From a virus: a stretch of DNA of 40,128 bases. Where the stretch lies: positions 1 to 40,128 of IMG/VR virus record IMGVR_UViG_3300021247_000226; one strand, written 5' to 3'. Every line of letters starts with the position of its first letter. Within the stretch, counting starts at the first letter, position 1. The notes beneath the pieces are model-generated. The model did no database searches. It was not told the origin of the DNA and saw only the letters and a list, made by a program, of their open reading frames with translations. The position numbers and the translations under genes are program-made. Below are positions 26,436-32,560 of the stretch, piece after piece.

Positions 26436-26562
26436 TAACAGCACCTACCAAAAAGGCGGGGCTTTCGGCTTCGTTAGAAGCATTTGTGCTTAAATTATCA
26501 TTCATCTTTATAAGTTTATTTTATGGTAAAAATCCCGCCCTTCTGGTAGCTGCAAAACGTTA
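26436..26562 (-). repeat. attC-like site
   Basis: TAAC, TACCA (26446-26450) pairing TGGTA (26544-26548), 4-base spacers, GGCGGG (26455-26460) pairing CCCGCC (26534-26539), GTTA. The loop (~73 bases) contains an A-rich leader and an ATG in frame with the neighbouring ASCH-like gene. Confidence 0.6.
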
Positions 26563-27234
26563 TATGAAAGTGGGCAGGAGTGCTTCGATTGAACTTTCGG
26601 GAAAAAGAAAAAGAAAAAATCTGCCCACGCTCAAATGATTTAGTGACCCAATGATTTCAAAAGGAAGTAAACACTTGCACGGCTGTCATCAAGTGGGTTG
26701 TGCTTTCTCAATCCATCAATTCCACATTCTGCACATCGGTCAATGCTTACATCTACTAATGTTGAAGCATCAAACAAGGGATATGGCATTGACCATTCTC
26801 TTTCTGTCGGGGCATCATTTACAATAGCGTGTAAAAAGTTTGTTTCAACTGGAAAATTTACATCGCTCCAAATTTCTGCCGTTTCTTTGTGCTTTACGTA
26901 GAAGTTGAAAAAAGCATCCCGAAGCTCTTTGTCTGTTTCGCAAGTCGGCATATCAGAAAGATTAGGTATTACATTTTGTTTAACCCAACCATTTGCTTTT
27001 TCAGCCCCCTCCTTGCTTAATAGTTCAAATCGGTCAAGTTCTGTTCCGCCTCTGTTTACTACAATAGCACCAACGGCAAATCCTGTTCCGTGTAAACTTG
27101 TGCTTTCTACGTCAAATAATAAAATGTTCTTTTGCATTTTAAATAATTTAATTGTTTTCCACGCTCATTTTTTCTTTTTCTTTTTACGTGCTTCTAATCG
27201 AGTGTAGTGCGTGAAAATCCCACCTTCATATAAC
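26559..27234 (-). repeat. Cassette with long complementary ends
   Basis: GTTATATGAAAGTGGG (26559-26574) is complementary to 27219-27234 with one mismatch. Inside are a perfect 19-base inverted repeat (A5GA5GA6T at 26602-26620 and its complement at 27167-27185) and a direct CCACGCTC pair. The exonuclease-like gene lies between. Confidence 0.65.
26640..27137 (-). CDS. DnaQ/RNase T-like 3'-5' exonuclease
   Basis: 165 residues. LLFDVESTS supplies the first acidic pair, WSDVNFPVE a middle Asp, and KHNPLDDSRAS the final His and Asp, so the DEDDh exonuclease layout is present. GTGFAVGAIVV fits the second strand of the RNase H-like fold. It would trim single-stranded DNA or RNA ends. It is a cassette gene with its own A-rich leader and lies in the same direction as the other cassettes. 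Confidence 0.75.
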   Translation of the reverse strand: MQKNILLFDVESTSLHGTGFAVGAIVVNRGGTELDRFELLSKEGAEKANGWVKQNVIPNLSDMPTCETDKELRDAFFNFYVKHKETAEIWSDVNFPVETNFLHAIVNDAPTEREWSMPYPLFDASTLVDVSIDRCAECGIDGLRKHNPLDDSRASVYFLLKSLGH

Positions 27235-27311
27235 ACGGGTTTTGCGTCAGTTTTGCCACCCACAAGCCCTACGCACAAAACCGAACGCAAAGCCCGAAAC
27301 CGTTTGCGTTA
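27231..27311 (-). repeat. Compact attC-like site
   Basis: TAAC, CGGGTTTTGCGT (27236-27247) pairing 27285-27296 in 11 of 12 positions, GTTTTG (27250-27255) pairing CAAAAC (27276-27281), a 20-base loop, GTTA at 27308. Confidence 0.65.
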
Positions 27312-27380
27312 TGTGCCAATAAACGGTGTGCATTGAAAGAAACATCTTTGCGTGTAAAACATTCGCAAATCTACTAGTTA
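27308..27380 (-). repeat. GTTA-to-GTTA spacer, copy 1 of an 75-base direct repeat
   Basis: GTTATGTGCCAATAAACGG begins a segment that is repeated, with differences, at 28065-28140. It ends with CGCAAATCT and GTTA and contains a TTTGCG/CGCAAA hairpin but no TAAC in the middle. It looks like an emptied cassette or a degenerate site. Confidence 0.55.
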
Positions 27381-27632
27381 TCGGCAATTGTAAACATCGA
27401 ATCCTCCGAAAGTAACATCCCTATATCTAACATAATATTCTCCTGTCGTTTCCGAAAAATGGAGAGAGCAATTTCGCAATCTAACATTATCGAATTTAAA
27501 CATACCGCCATTCCTATTAAGGTCAACTATTGCAGTATCCCATTTTTCTAAAATCTGTGGAAAAACAACTGCCGATAACACGGGTTTTGTGCCATTGGCG
27601 GTTTCGTTTTTCAATTCATCATTTGTAGTCAT
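27378..27632 (-). CDS. Cassette protein with attC-derived N-terminus
   Basis: 84 residues. The only ATG (27632) lies in the loop of the upstream attC-like site; residues up to about 22 (NGTKPVLSAVV) are read through its stem and core. The cassette proper encodes FPQILEKWDTAIVDLNRNGG onward, with short beta-strands. The TAA stop lies in the TAAC core. No family is recognised. Confidence 0.5.
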   Translation of the reverse strand: MTTNDELKNETANGTKPVLSAVVFPQILEKWDTAIVDLNRNGGMFKFDNVRLRNCSLHFSETTGEYYVRYRDVTFGGFDVYNCR

Positions 27633-27702
27633 ATCAAGTTTTGTTTATTAATTTAACATTTGTGGTTTAAATCGCCAACGGACACAAAGCCCGAAAACGT
27701 TA
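27576..27702 (-). repeat. attC-like site
   Basis: TAAC, CGGGTTTTGTG (27581-27591) pairing CACAAAGCCCG (27683-27693), 3-4 base spacers, TTGGCG (27595-27600) pairing CGCCAA (27673-27678), GTTA at 27699. The ~72-base loop holds the start codon of the neighbouring gene behind an A-rich leader. Cassette ends GTTATCGGCA.TTG (27377-27390 and 27566-27579) are complementary. Confidence 0.65.
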
Positions 27703-27710
27703 TGTTCAAT

Positions 27711-28025
27711 TTAAATCAACCCTGCGCTCCTGCGTGTTGAAAATAACCATGCTTCAAAATTATTCTCTGCATTTATATCCTGTTTAATTTTGTATTCTAA
27801 AAATTTCCTTTTACTCATTGCCATTGTTTCAATTTTTCGATCCTGATTCTTAAAATACCTTTCAGTTAAATAGTAAACTTCTTGCCCCCACTTTGTATCA
27901 AATATGAATACTAATTTTGTATCTAAGTAATCTCGTATTTCATCTGATAGTTTCCAATTTTTATTTACCCTTGCTTCTTTTCTATCATCAATAAGTTCGT
28001 CTATATATTTGCTTTCAAAATTCAT
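27711..28025 (-). CDS. Cassette protein resembling CysRS C-terminal helices
   Basis: 104 residues from the ATG at 28025. The frame continues upstream through an attC-like site but only with a TTG. DELIDDRKEARVNKNWKLSD followed by EIRDYL and DTKWGQEVYYL resembles the small C-terminal helical domain of cysteinyl-tRNA synthetase and stand-alone relatives. The role is unknown; a tRNA or amino-acid linked function would be a guess. Confidence 0.55.
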   Translation of the reverse strand: MNFESKYIDELIDDRKEARVNKNWKLSDEIRDYLDTKLVFIFDTKWGQEVYYLTERYFKNQDRKIETMAMSKRKFLEYKIKQDINAENNFEAWLFSTRRSAGLI

Positions 28026-28064
28026 TGATCTGTTGGTTAAAACTAAACATAATAGCACATTTGC

Positions 28065-28140
28065 GTTATGTGCCAATAAACGGTGTGTCTTGAAAGAAAT
28101 ATTTTTGCGGGGCACACAAACGCAAATCTGCAAAACGTTA
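28065..28140 (-). repeat. Direct repeat copy 2, degenerate attC-like site
   Basis: Same segment as 27308-27380, about 75% identical by eye. It is preceded by CATAAT in place of the usual CATAAC, so its neighbouring core is decayed. Confidence 0.5.
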
Positions 28141-28176
28141 TATGCTTTAAGATATAATTTGGTTGATTGCGAGGTT

Positions 28177-28198
28177 ACTATATCTTGTAAGATATAGT
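28177..28198. repeat. Perfect palindrome at the right end of the array
   Basis: ACTATATCTT, two bases, AAGATATAGT. A third AAGATATA lies at 28149-28156. No U-run follows in either direction. It may be a protein-binding site or the remains of the array entry point. Confidence 0.5.
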
Positions 28199-28204
28199 TG
28201 TTTA

Positions 28205-28414
28205 TTATGGGTTCTCGCTTTCTTTTATCGGGTTAGACAATTCTGTTTTCCATTTAATCGTGTCAGGTTGCAATGAGTCAACATACGGGCGTTGAACGTA
28301 CATAGACGAATCGACTTCAATCGGGTCAACCATGTGATACGGGTTGCATTCGCTCCAGCATGAATGCCAAAGGATAGCGACGAAGAGGAAGGAGGTGAGG
28401 AGGTAGAAGCGCAT
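28205..28414 (-). CDS. Small exported protein or lipoprotein
   Basis: 69 residues. MRFYLLTSFLFVAILWHSC is a signal peptide; the Cys at about residue 19 could be lipidated though the box is unusual. The mature part is acidic and proline-rich. Possible spanin or exclusion protein. Codon use is like the phage, not like the cassette block. Confidence 0.55.
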   Translation of the reverse strand: MRFYLLTSFLFVAILWHSCWSECNPYHMVDPIEVDSSMYVQRPYVDSLQPDTIKWKTELSNPIKESENP

Positions 28415-28416
28415 AG

Positions 28417-28596
28417 TTAATTTTGATTTATCTTAAACGAACGCATCCATCTGATCATGTGAATCCAATATGCTCCGTAAATTACTCCAACAGCGAACTG
28501 ATGGTTTTCGAATATGAAAGATAGGCACATGATAGCCATTCCAATGATAACAATCAATGTCCATAGCATTATTTTAATTATAGTTGCATTTCTCAT
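28417..28596 (-). CDS. Small membrane protein
   Basis: 59 residues with a hydrophobic span (LWTLIVIIGMAIMCLSFIF) and a second, weaker one (FAVGVIYGAYWIHMI), basic C-terminus. Its ATG overlaps the upstream stop (ATGA), which supports real translation. Function unknown. Confidence 0.6.
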   Translation of the reverse strand: MRNATIIKIMLWTLIVIIGMAIMCLSFIFENHQFAVGVIYGAYWIHMIRWMRSFKINQN

Positions 28597-28841
28597 ACTC
28601 TCGATTTTAGTTCTTGAAGCAGTGATTTATAATGGTGTTTAAGTTCTATGCAGACGCGCTCTGAATTGTGTTCTACTTTTTGAAAAAGCAACTCACATAC
28701 ATAACTGCACGCCTCCACGTGGAGAATAGCGCAATGAGTGGATGAGAATTTATGAAGATTGCCATCTACAAGTCCATTTGCATAAACTGCATATTGTGCG
28801 GTTATCTTATCCGCTTCTGCTTTGATTTGTTCGGGGGTCAT
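28593..28841 (-). CDS. Hypothetical small helical protein
   Basis: 82 residues, His- and Cys-containing helices (FSSTHCAILHVEACSYVCELL). Overlaps both neighbours by four bases, so it is translated with them. No family. Confidence 0.6.
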   Translation of the reverse strand: MTPEQIKAEADKITAQYAVYANGLVDGNLHKFSSTHCAILHVEACSYVCELLFQKVEHNSERVCIELKHHYKSLLQELKSRV

Positions 28842-29092
28842 GGCTTTGCGTGTTTTTGGATGAGGGCGGTTACTTCGTCGTATAATGCGAATGGAAATCT
28901 AATCCCATCTCGCATATCTGTTTCTGATAATTGATATACATTTGAACCGTGCAATTTTATTACCATTTGCAGCAACTCCGCTTTCTCCGCTTCGAGTTGA
29001 GCGATAGCCTTAATAAGATTCTGTTCTGTAACATTCAATCTCATGTCGCTACCTATACAAGCGGCATCATCTGAACTTAGTTCGTTGCTCAT
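28838..29092 (-). CDS. Hypothetical small protein with coiled coil
   Basis: 84 residues, coiled-coil stretch AIAQLEAEKAELLQMVIKL. Starts after an A-rich leader and overlaps the next gene by four bases. No family. Confidence 0.6.
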   Translation of the reverse strand: MSNELSSDDAACIGSDMRLNVTEQNLIKAIAQLEAEKAELLQMVIKLHGSNVYQLSETDMRDGIRFPFALYDEVTALIQKHAKP

Positions 29093-29093
29093 G

Positions 29094-29240
29094 CTATTTG
29101 GTTTTTATGAATTTCACATTGTCAATAGTTACGATCTGTACTTTGTCTTTCTTGACTTGAGCATACGCCCACGCTAGACTCATTCCGTGTGCATCCGCAT
29201 AACTGCGAATAGTTAGTAGGTGATTTGTTTCGACTTTCAT
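29094..29240 (-). CDS. Small helix-turn-helix-like protein
   Basis: 48 residues. HLLTIRSYADAHGMSLAWAY followed by a basic AQVKKDKVQIVTIDNVKFI resembles short phage HTH proteins of the 'ITVRDYAKKHNVS' type. It could be the regulator of the nearby divergent promoters, but this is only suggested by position. Confidence 0.55.
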   Translation of the reverse strand: MKVETNHLLTIRSYADAHGMSLAWAYAQVKKDKVQIVTIDNVKFIKTK

Positions 29241-29281
29241 ATTTTTGTGTTGGTTTTGTTAATAGTGCGTTATCCGGTAAG

Positions 29282-29527
29282 CTATTTATTAGCCCCATAT
29301 ATCCGGTACATTCCTGAAACTTTCCGGCACTTGAATTGCATATCCGGATATTCGTTTTGTAGGTCTGCGATTTCTGCTTTCGAGTTTTCTTTAGTTAAAT
29401 CAGATATTTCATTTGTATCTCTGATCAACCGGAAATCAGTCATTTGATTCCATTGTATTCCGTCTATTGTTAGGTAGCAATTTGCTGAATCTTTTACTCC
29501 TGATGCATTCCGGCTATTTGATTTCAT
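29282..29527 (-). CDS. First gene of the leftward operon, hypothetical
   Basis: 81 residues from the ATG at 29527. A longer frame upstream runs through the promoter region and is rejected. Polar, charged sequence (ENSKAEIADLQNEYPDMQF). Function unknown. Confidence 0.55.
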   Translation of the reverse strand: MKSNSRNASGVKDSANCYLTIDGIQWNQMTDFRLIRDTNEISDLTKENSKAEIADLQNEYPDMQFKCRKVSGMYRIYGANK

Positions 29528-29553
29528 GGCGTGGTTGTTTCTATTTGATATGT

Positions 29554-29583
29554 TAAAGATATAGTATAATATGTTACATACAA
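29554..29583 (-). promoter_or_regulatory. Leftward early promoter
   Basis: On the minus strand TTG (29581-29583), 19 bases, TATCTTTA (29554-29561), one mismatch to the Bacteroidetes -7 box TAnnTTTG. It would drive the operon down to 24.6 kb, including the cassette block. Confidence 0.55.
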
Positions 29584-29663
29584 CATTTATTTTGCATATT
29601 ATTTTATTACCGCTGATTATCAGCACTTTACAATTTATTTTATACAAAGTGTTGCACGTTACA
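29572..29663. promoter_or_regulatory. Operator-like sites between divergent promoters
   Basis: TGTTGTATGTAACA (minus strand, 29572-29585) and TGTTGCACGTTACA (plus strand, 29650-29663) agree in 11 of 14 positions and each contains the TTG of its -33 box. Midway lies the palindrome GCTGATTATCAGC (29612-29624). One regulator could control both directions. Confidence 0.5.
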
Positions 29664-29681
29664 CATTTTATCCTACCTTTG
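29652..29681 (+). promoter_or_regulatory. Rightward early promoter
   Basis: TTG (29652-29654), 19 bases, TACCTTTG (29674-29681), a full match to TAnnTTTG. It serves the early operon starting at 29711. Confidence 0.7.
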
Positions 29682-29710
29682 ACCCATACAAACAAACAAA
29701 AACAACCACG

Positions 29711-29884
29711 ATGAAAACGATTATCTTCAAATCAGAAAAAAAAGCTAAAGTCTATCAAGTCATTTCAGCTAAAAAACAAGGCGTATATTTAGAGGGTGAA
29801 ATCATCAGAACAGTTAAAACGGATAACATTGAAAAACTAAATACAAATGGACAATACGAAGTTACTGTTAACGAAATTAAATAA
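29711..29884 (+). CDS. First early protein, small
   Basis: 57 residues, Lys-rich with beta-strands (KAKVYQVISAKKQGVYLEGE). It lies 30 bases after the -7 box, behind an A/C-rich leader (ACAAACAAAAACAACCACG). An early host-takeover role is likely from position only. Confidence 0.65.
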   Translation: MKTIIFKSEKKAKVYQVISAKKQGVYLEGEIIRTVKTDNIEKLNTNGQYEVTVNEIK

Positions 29885-30107
29885 CATAGAAAAGCAACTC
29901 TATAAGTGCAGACAAGCAACTGCACTTACGGATGGTTTTGGTACAATGCGATTAGCAAAAAAACAAAGAAAAACTGAAGAGTTGGCTAAAGAGAAATATA
30001 AGGTAGTTGAAGAGCTATCTAACGATCTTGGATTTGATTTTTTTTGCGATGGGCATTGTCCTTGGTGTAATAGAAGTATTAACTGTAAATACCCATACAT
30101 AGGATGA
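29847..30107 (+). CDS. Small zinc-binding-like protein
   Basis: 86 residues. Helical N-terminal part and a CDGHCPWCNRSINC zinc-binding cluster near the C-terminus. Overlaps the first gene by 38 bases and the next by four. Possibly nucleic-acid binding. Confidence 0.55.
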   Translation: MDNTKLLLTKLNNIEKQLYKCRQATALTDGFGTMRLAKKQRKTEELAKEKYKVVEELSNDLGFDFFCDGHCPWCNRSINCKYPYIG

Positions 30108-30244
30108 AGAAATTTATTGATAATGTACTTTCTTTTTTATTCCCAATGGACAATCTAGGCATTGGGTGTTTAATAACTCCATTGCGCCTAATAGCAATAG
30201 GTTTTTTAATCTCACTAATAATAAAAATATGCCTCACTATATAA
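30104..30244 (+). CDS. Small membrane peptide
   Basis: 46 residues. A hydrophobic span (LRLIAIGFLISLIIKICL) at the C-terminus; starts in ATGA overlap with the previous gene. Function unknown. Confidence 0.45.
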   Translation: MKKFIDNVLSFLFPMDNLGIGCLITPLRLIAIGFLISLIIKICLTI

Positions 30245-30432
30245 AATCGGTTTGTGATTATTGTAATCTTGAAACAGAATATGTAATTCAAAGACCAGAA
30301 GGTATGATTCAATTAACGTGCCCTAACTGCAAAAACAAATTGACTGCAAATTTTGGCAAAATCATATGTCCTAAATGCAGAACGGAAAATTTTGAAAATT
30401 GCCACTCCATTAAATGCCCAATGAGAAAATAA
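30229..30432 (+). CDS. Zinc-ribbon protein
   Basis: 67 residues from the ATG at 30229 (MPHYIKSVCDYC). CDYC, CPNC and CPKC pairs plus two more cysteines form two zinc ribbons. Such small proteins bind nucleic acid or host RNA polymerase. It overlaps the membrane peptide by 16 bases. Confidence 0.65.
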   Translation: MPHYIKSVCDYCNLETEYVIQRPEGMIQLTCPNCKNKLTANFGKIICPKCRTENFENCHSIKCPMRK

Positions 30433-30454
30433 CTAACCGCACAAAACCACAACC

Positions 30455-30718
30455 ATGTCAACCTACTCAACCACATTAGACATCGAAGTTCAAGTAATAA
30501 TTTCAGAAGACATTGTATTGACAACTGACGTACCAGTAGAATGCTACCTCTGGACAAACGAAAAAATTGACCCTGAGAAATACGATGAGGAATTTTATTG
30601 CAGGGTTGAAAAAAGTTACGTCGAACCTGAGTGGTTTCACGTAAGATTTCGCGACATTGCTGTTCAGATGGCAGAAGAACAGTTTTTGCGCGATAAAGAC
30701 AAGTACGAACAAGACTAA
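30455..30718 (+). CDS. Hypothetical early protein
   Basis: 87 residues, acidic, mixed alpha/beta. Preceded by an A/C-rich leader (ACAAAACCACAACC) typical of Bacteroidetes translation starts. Function unknown. Confidence 0.6.
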   Translation: MSTYSTTLDIEVQVIISEDIVLTTDVPVECYLWTNEKIDPEKYDEEFYCRVEKSYVEPEWFHVRFRDIAVQMAEEQFLRDKDKYEQD

Positions 30719-30736
30719 CGACTAAAACCAAACCAC

Positions 30737-30913
30737 ATGAAAAAGAACCGAACATTTGAAGACCAAGCCCTCCACGATGTACGCGAGGCGGTAAAAGCAC
30801 ACCATGAGCGTAAAGGGCTGCAACTATCAACATCGGTCTATCCGATTATTACAAGCAAAGAAACTTACACGATCAGAGTAGTACACAAACCATCCGATAG
30901 AGTATGGCACTAG
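30737..30913 (+). CDS. Small early protein
   Basis: 58 residues, basic helices then beta-strands (ETYTIRVVHKPSDRVWH). Behind an A/C-rich leader; overlaps the next gene by ten bases. Function unknown. Confidence 0.55.
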   Translation: MKKNRTFEDQALHDVREAVKAHHERKGLQLSTSVYPIITSKETYTIRVVHKPSDRVWH

Positions 30914-31128
30914 ATGAAACAGTTGGAGACATCATCACTCCGACATTGGCCACAAAAATTGAGCAGATGCAACTTTGGTACGATAGAATAAATGATATAT
31001 TTGCAACTCATCCTGATCGACGTCAAGGCATCTATCGACAAACCATCTCAATGACAAAGCTAATCGACGAGCGTCAAGATGTACTTCAATGGCTTCGTAA
31101 ACATAAACAACCAAATAACACAAACTAA
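30904..31128 (+). CDS. Small helical early protein
   Basis: 74 residues, all helical (TLATKIEQMQLWYDRINDIF). It ends just before the SSB-like gene. Function unknown. Confidence 0.6.
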   Translation: MALDETVGDIITPTLATKIEQMQLWYDRINDIFATHPDRRQGIYRQTISMTKLIDERQDVLQWLRKHKQPNNTN

Positions 31129-31129
31129 C

Positions 31130-31618
31130 ATGAGCGAAACAAAAACCCACTGGAAAAAACTACGCAATCCGTTGTATCTAGGATCGCACGATTTCCAACC
31201 ACACGAAGAACGAATTGTTACGATCAAAAACGTACAAGTCGAAAAGGTAAACGGTACGGACGGATCGGTATCAGATTGTACAACGGTACACTTGGTAGAT
31301 TCAAAACCGTTCATTCTGAACTCAACCAACGCGAAACAACTTGCAAAGATTTTCGACACTCCATACATTGAAGAATGGGCTGGGCGTTCGTTCAAACTTT
31401 GTATTAAAACAATCAGAGCGTTTGGCGAAACCGTTGATGCACTACGCGTAAAGAATGAGCGCGTAGTAAAACAACTCCCACCGCTTACAATTGGATCGAA
31501 AGCATTTGATAAGTGCAAAGAGAAATTAGCAAGTGATCCGAGCGTGTTGGATAAGATCAAACAAAACTATTCAGTTACACCAGAAGTATTAGCAGCATTG
31601 ACCGATGGAACAGTTTAA
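31130..31618 (+). CDS. SSB-like/recombination-associated protein
   Basis: 162 residues from the ATG at 31130. HWKKLRNPLYLGSHDF, ERIVTIKNVQVEKV and LNSTNAKQLAKIF are typical of a widespread phage protein found beside YqaJ nucleases, likely an OB-fold single-strand binder. It overlaps the nuclease start by 14 bases, which supports joint function in recombination. Confidence 0.65.
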   Translation: MSETKTHWKKLRNPLYLGSHDFQPHEERIVTIKNVQVEKVNGTDGSVSDCTTVHLVDSKPFILNSTNAKQLAKIFDTPYIEEWAGRSFKLCIKTIRAFGETVDALRVKNERVVKQLPPLTIGSKAFDKCKEKLASDPSVLDKIKQNYSVTPEVLAALTDGTV

Positions 31619-32222
31619 GATCAGAGCATCTGCACTTCATAAGATTATGGGGAATGCTAAGAAAGAAGGCGAACTAAGTCAGACCGCTAAAACGTATTTG
31701 CACGAATGGTATGCAAACGAACGTCAGGATATTCATTCAAAGTATATTGAGAAAGGTGTAATGATGGAACTCGAAGCGATTGATTTCATGGCACGTGTTC
31801 TTGACTTTGGAATAGCAGAGAAAAACAAATTGCACTTTGAAAATGAATACATGATTGGTACGCCCGATGTAATTAACGGAGATACAATTGTTGACATTAA
31901 AGTGCCTTGGGATAAATGTACGTTTCAATCCAACGTGTTTGGAATGGATAAGAACTATGAATGGCAATTGAGATCATACATGATCCTAACGGGTTGCACA
32001 AATGCGATTCTATTCTATGCACTAATGGACACGGACGAATCAATCAACTACGGCAACGAAGTAATCTATTCAGATATGCCCGATGAAGATCGATGGATTG
32101 CTTACAAAGTTGAGCATGACGAATCAATAGAATCTGAAATTATCCAACGCGTAGAAATGTGTCGGGACTACCTGACAAAATACGATCAACAAGTTAGATC
32201 AAAACTTGGAAGAATTAATTAA
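31605..32222 (+). CDS. YqaJ-type PD-(D/E)XK exonuclease
   Basis: 205 residues. MIGTPDVINGDTIVDIKVPW contains the Asp and D-x-K of the catalytic core, and an earlier Glu (MELEAIDFM) and YEWQLRSYM complete the lambda-exonuclease-like layout. It would resect DNA ends for annealing-type recombination with the upstream SSB-like protein. Confidence 0.85.
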   Translation: MEQFKIRASALHKIMGNAKKEGELSQTAKTYLHEWYANERQDIHSKYIEKGVMMELEAIDFMARVLDFGIAEKNKLHFENEYMIGTPDVINGDTIVDIKVPWDKCTFQSNVFGMDKNYEWQLRSYMILTGCTNAILFYALMDTDESINYGNEVIYSDMPDEDRWIAYKVEHDESIESEIIQRVEMCRDYLTKYDQQVRSKLGRIN

Positions 32223-32227
32223 CCCAC

Positions 32228-32331
32228 ATCTTCCCAAGTGGCGCGTGGAGTTACCGATGCGTGTGTGATCAAATTGAACCTTTAGTCTTGGCTCAATACA
32301 GTATCGGTGAGATGTCCCGACTTGGGAAGAT
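32228..32331 (+). ncRNA. Candidate structured RNA
   Basis: ATCTTCCCAAGT (32228-32239) is perfectly complementary to ACTTGGGAAGAT (32320-32331). Inside, ACCGAT (32253-32258) pairs with ATCGGT (32303-32308) and a third stem forms around TTGA..CC/GG.TCAA. No open frame fills it. It lies just after the nuclease gene. It could be an intergenic regulatory RNA or a processed small RNA; no known class is recognised. Confidence 0.55.
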
Positions 32332-32342
32332 TATTCTGAAAT

Positions 32343-32522
32343 ATGCAACTATCCGAACTACTCAAACTAAGCTATTTTGAAATCAGTCAGCACGAGGAAG
32401 CAATGAACCTTCCACACGCAACGATTCAGAAGCATAAGGCTTGGAACAGACCGATTAGACCCGAATACATGGCGCGTATAAAATCGTATCATCCCGTATC
32501 ATTTCAACAAAAACTTTTTTGA
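32343..32522 (+). CDS. Small HTH-like regulator
   Basis: 59 residues. LSYFEISQHEEAMNLPHATI and the basic QKHKAWNRPIRPEYM resemble a short Cro-type helix-turn-helix. Starts 11 bases after the structured RNA. It may regulate the early operon; this is inference. Confidence 0.5.
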   Translation: MQLSELLKLSYFEISQHEEAMNLPHATIQKHKAWNRPIRPEYMARIKSYHPVSFQQKLF

Positions 32523-32528
32523 AATAAA

Positions 32529-32560
32529 TTTGCTTTTTGCAGATTAGAGTTGTATTATTG
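32529..32560 (+). promoter_or_regulatory. Promoter before the attenuator-like leader
   Basis: TTTG (32529-32532), 20 bases, TATTATTG (32553-32560, one mismatch to TAnnTTTG). A transcript would start near 32567, just before the leader. Confidence 0.5.

Larger units (their letters stand above)
25417..28200 (-). mobile_element. Integron-type cassette array without integrase
   Basis: About 2.8 kb of AT-rich sequence within the leftward operon. Short genes, all leftward, are separated by hairpins that start at TAAC and end at GTTA (plus-strand cores near 25440, 25465, 25687, 25864, 25950, 26436, 26559, 27231, 27308, 27377, 27576, 27699, 28065, 28137). The hairpins show outer stem, unpaired spacer, inner stem and variable loop, as in attC. 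The complementarity outside the cores belongs to the two ends of each cassette. Stop codons of two genes lie in the core. No integrase gene is visible. Other hypermobile hairpin elements are an alternative. Confidence 0.65.

Noticed and set aside
25417-28200. CRISPR array
   Set aside because: The repeats are long, variable, palindromic and flank genes; there are no regular short repeats with unique spacers and no cas genes.
29528-29695. N-terminal extension of the first leftward gene
   Set aside because: It would translate the divergent promoter region; the ATG at 29527 follows an A/C-rich leader.
30309-30833. Long minus-strand frame (174 codons)
   Set aside because: It lies opposite the zinc-ribbon and next early genes, which have better starts, leaders and motifs; composition is typical of an antisense shadow.
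31060-31560. Minus-strand frame (166 codons)
   Set aside because: Fully antisense to the SSB-like gene, no leader or neighbours on that strand.
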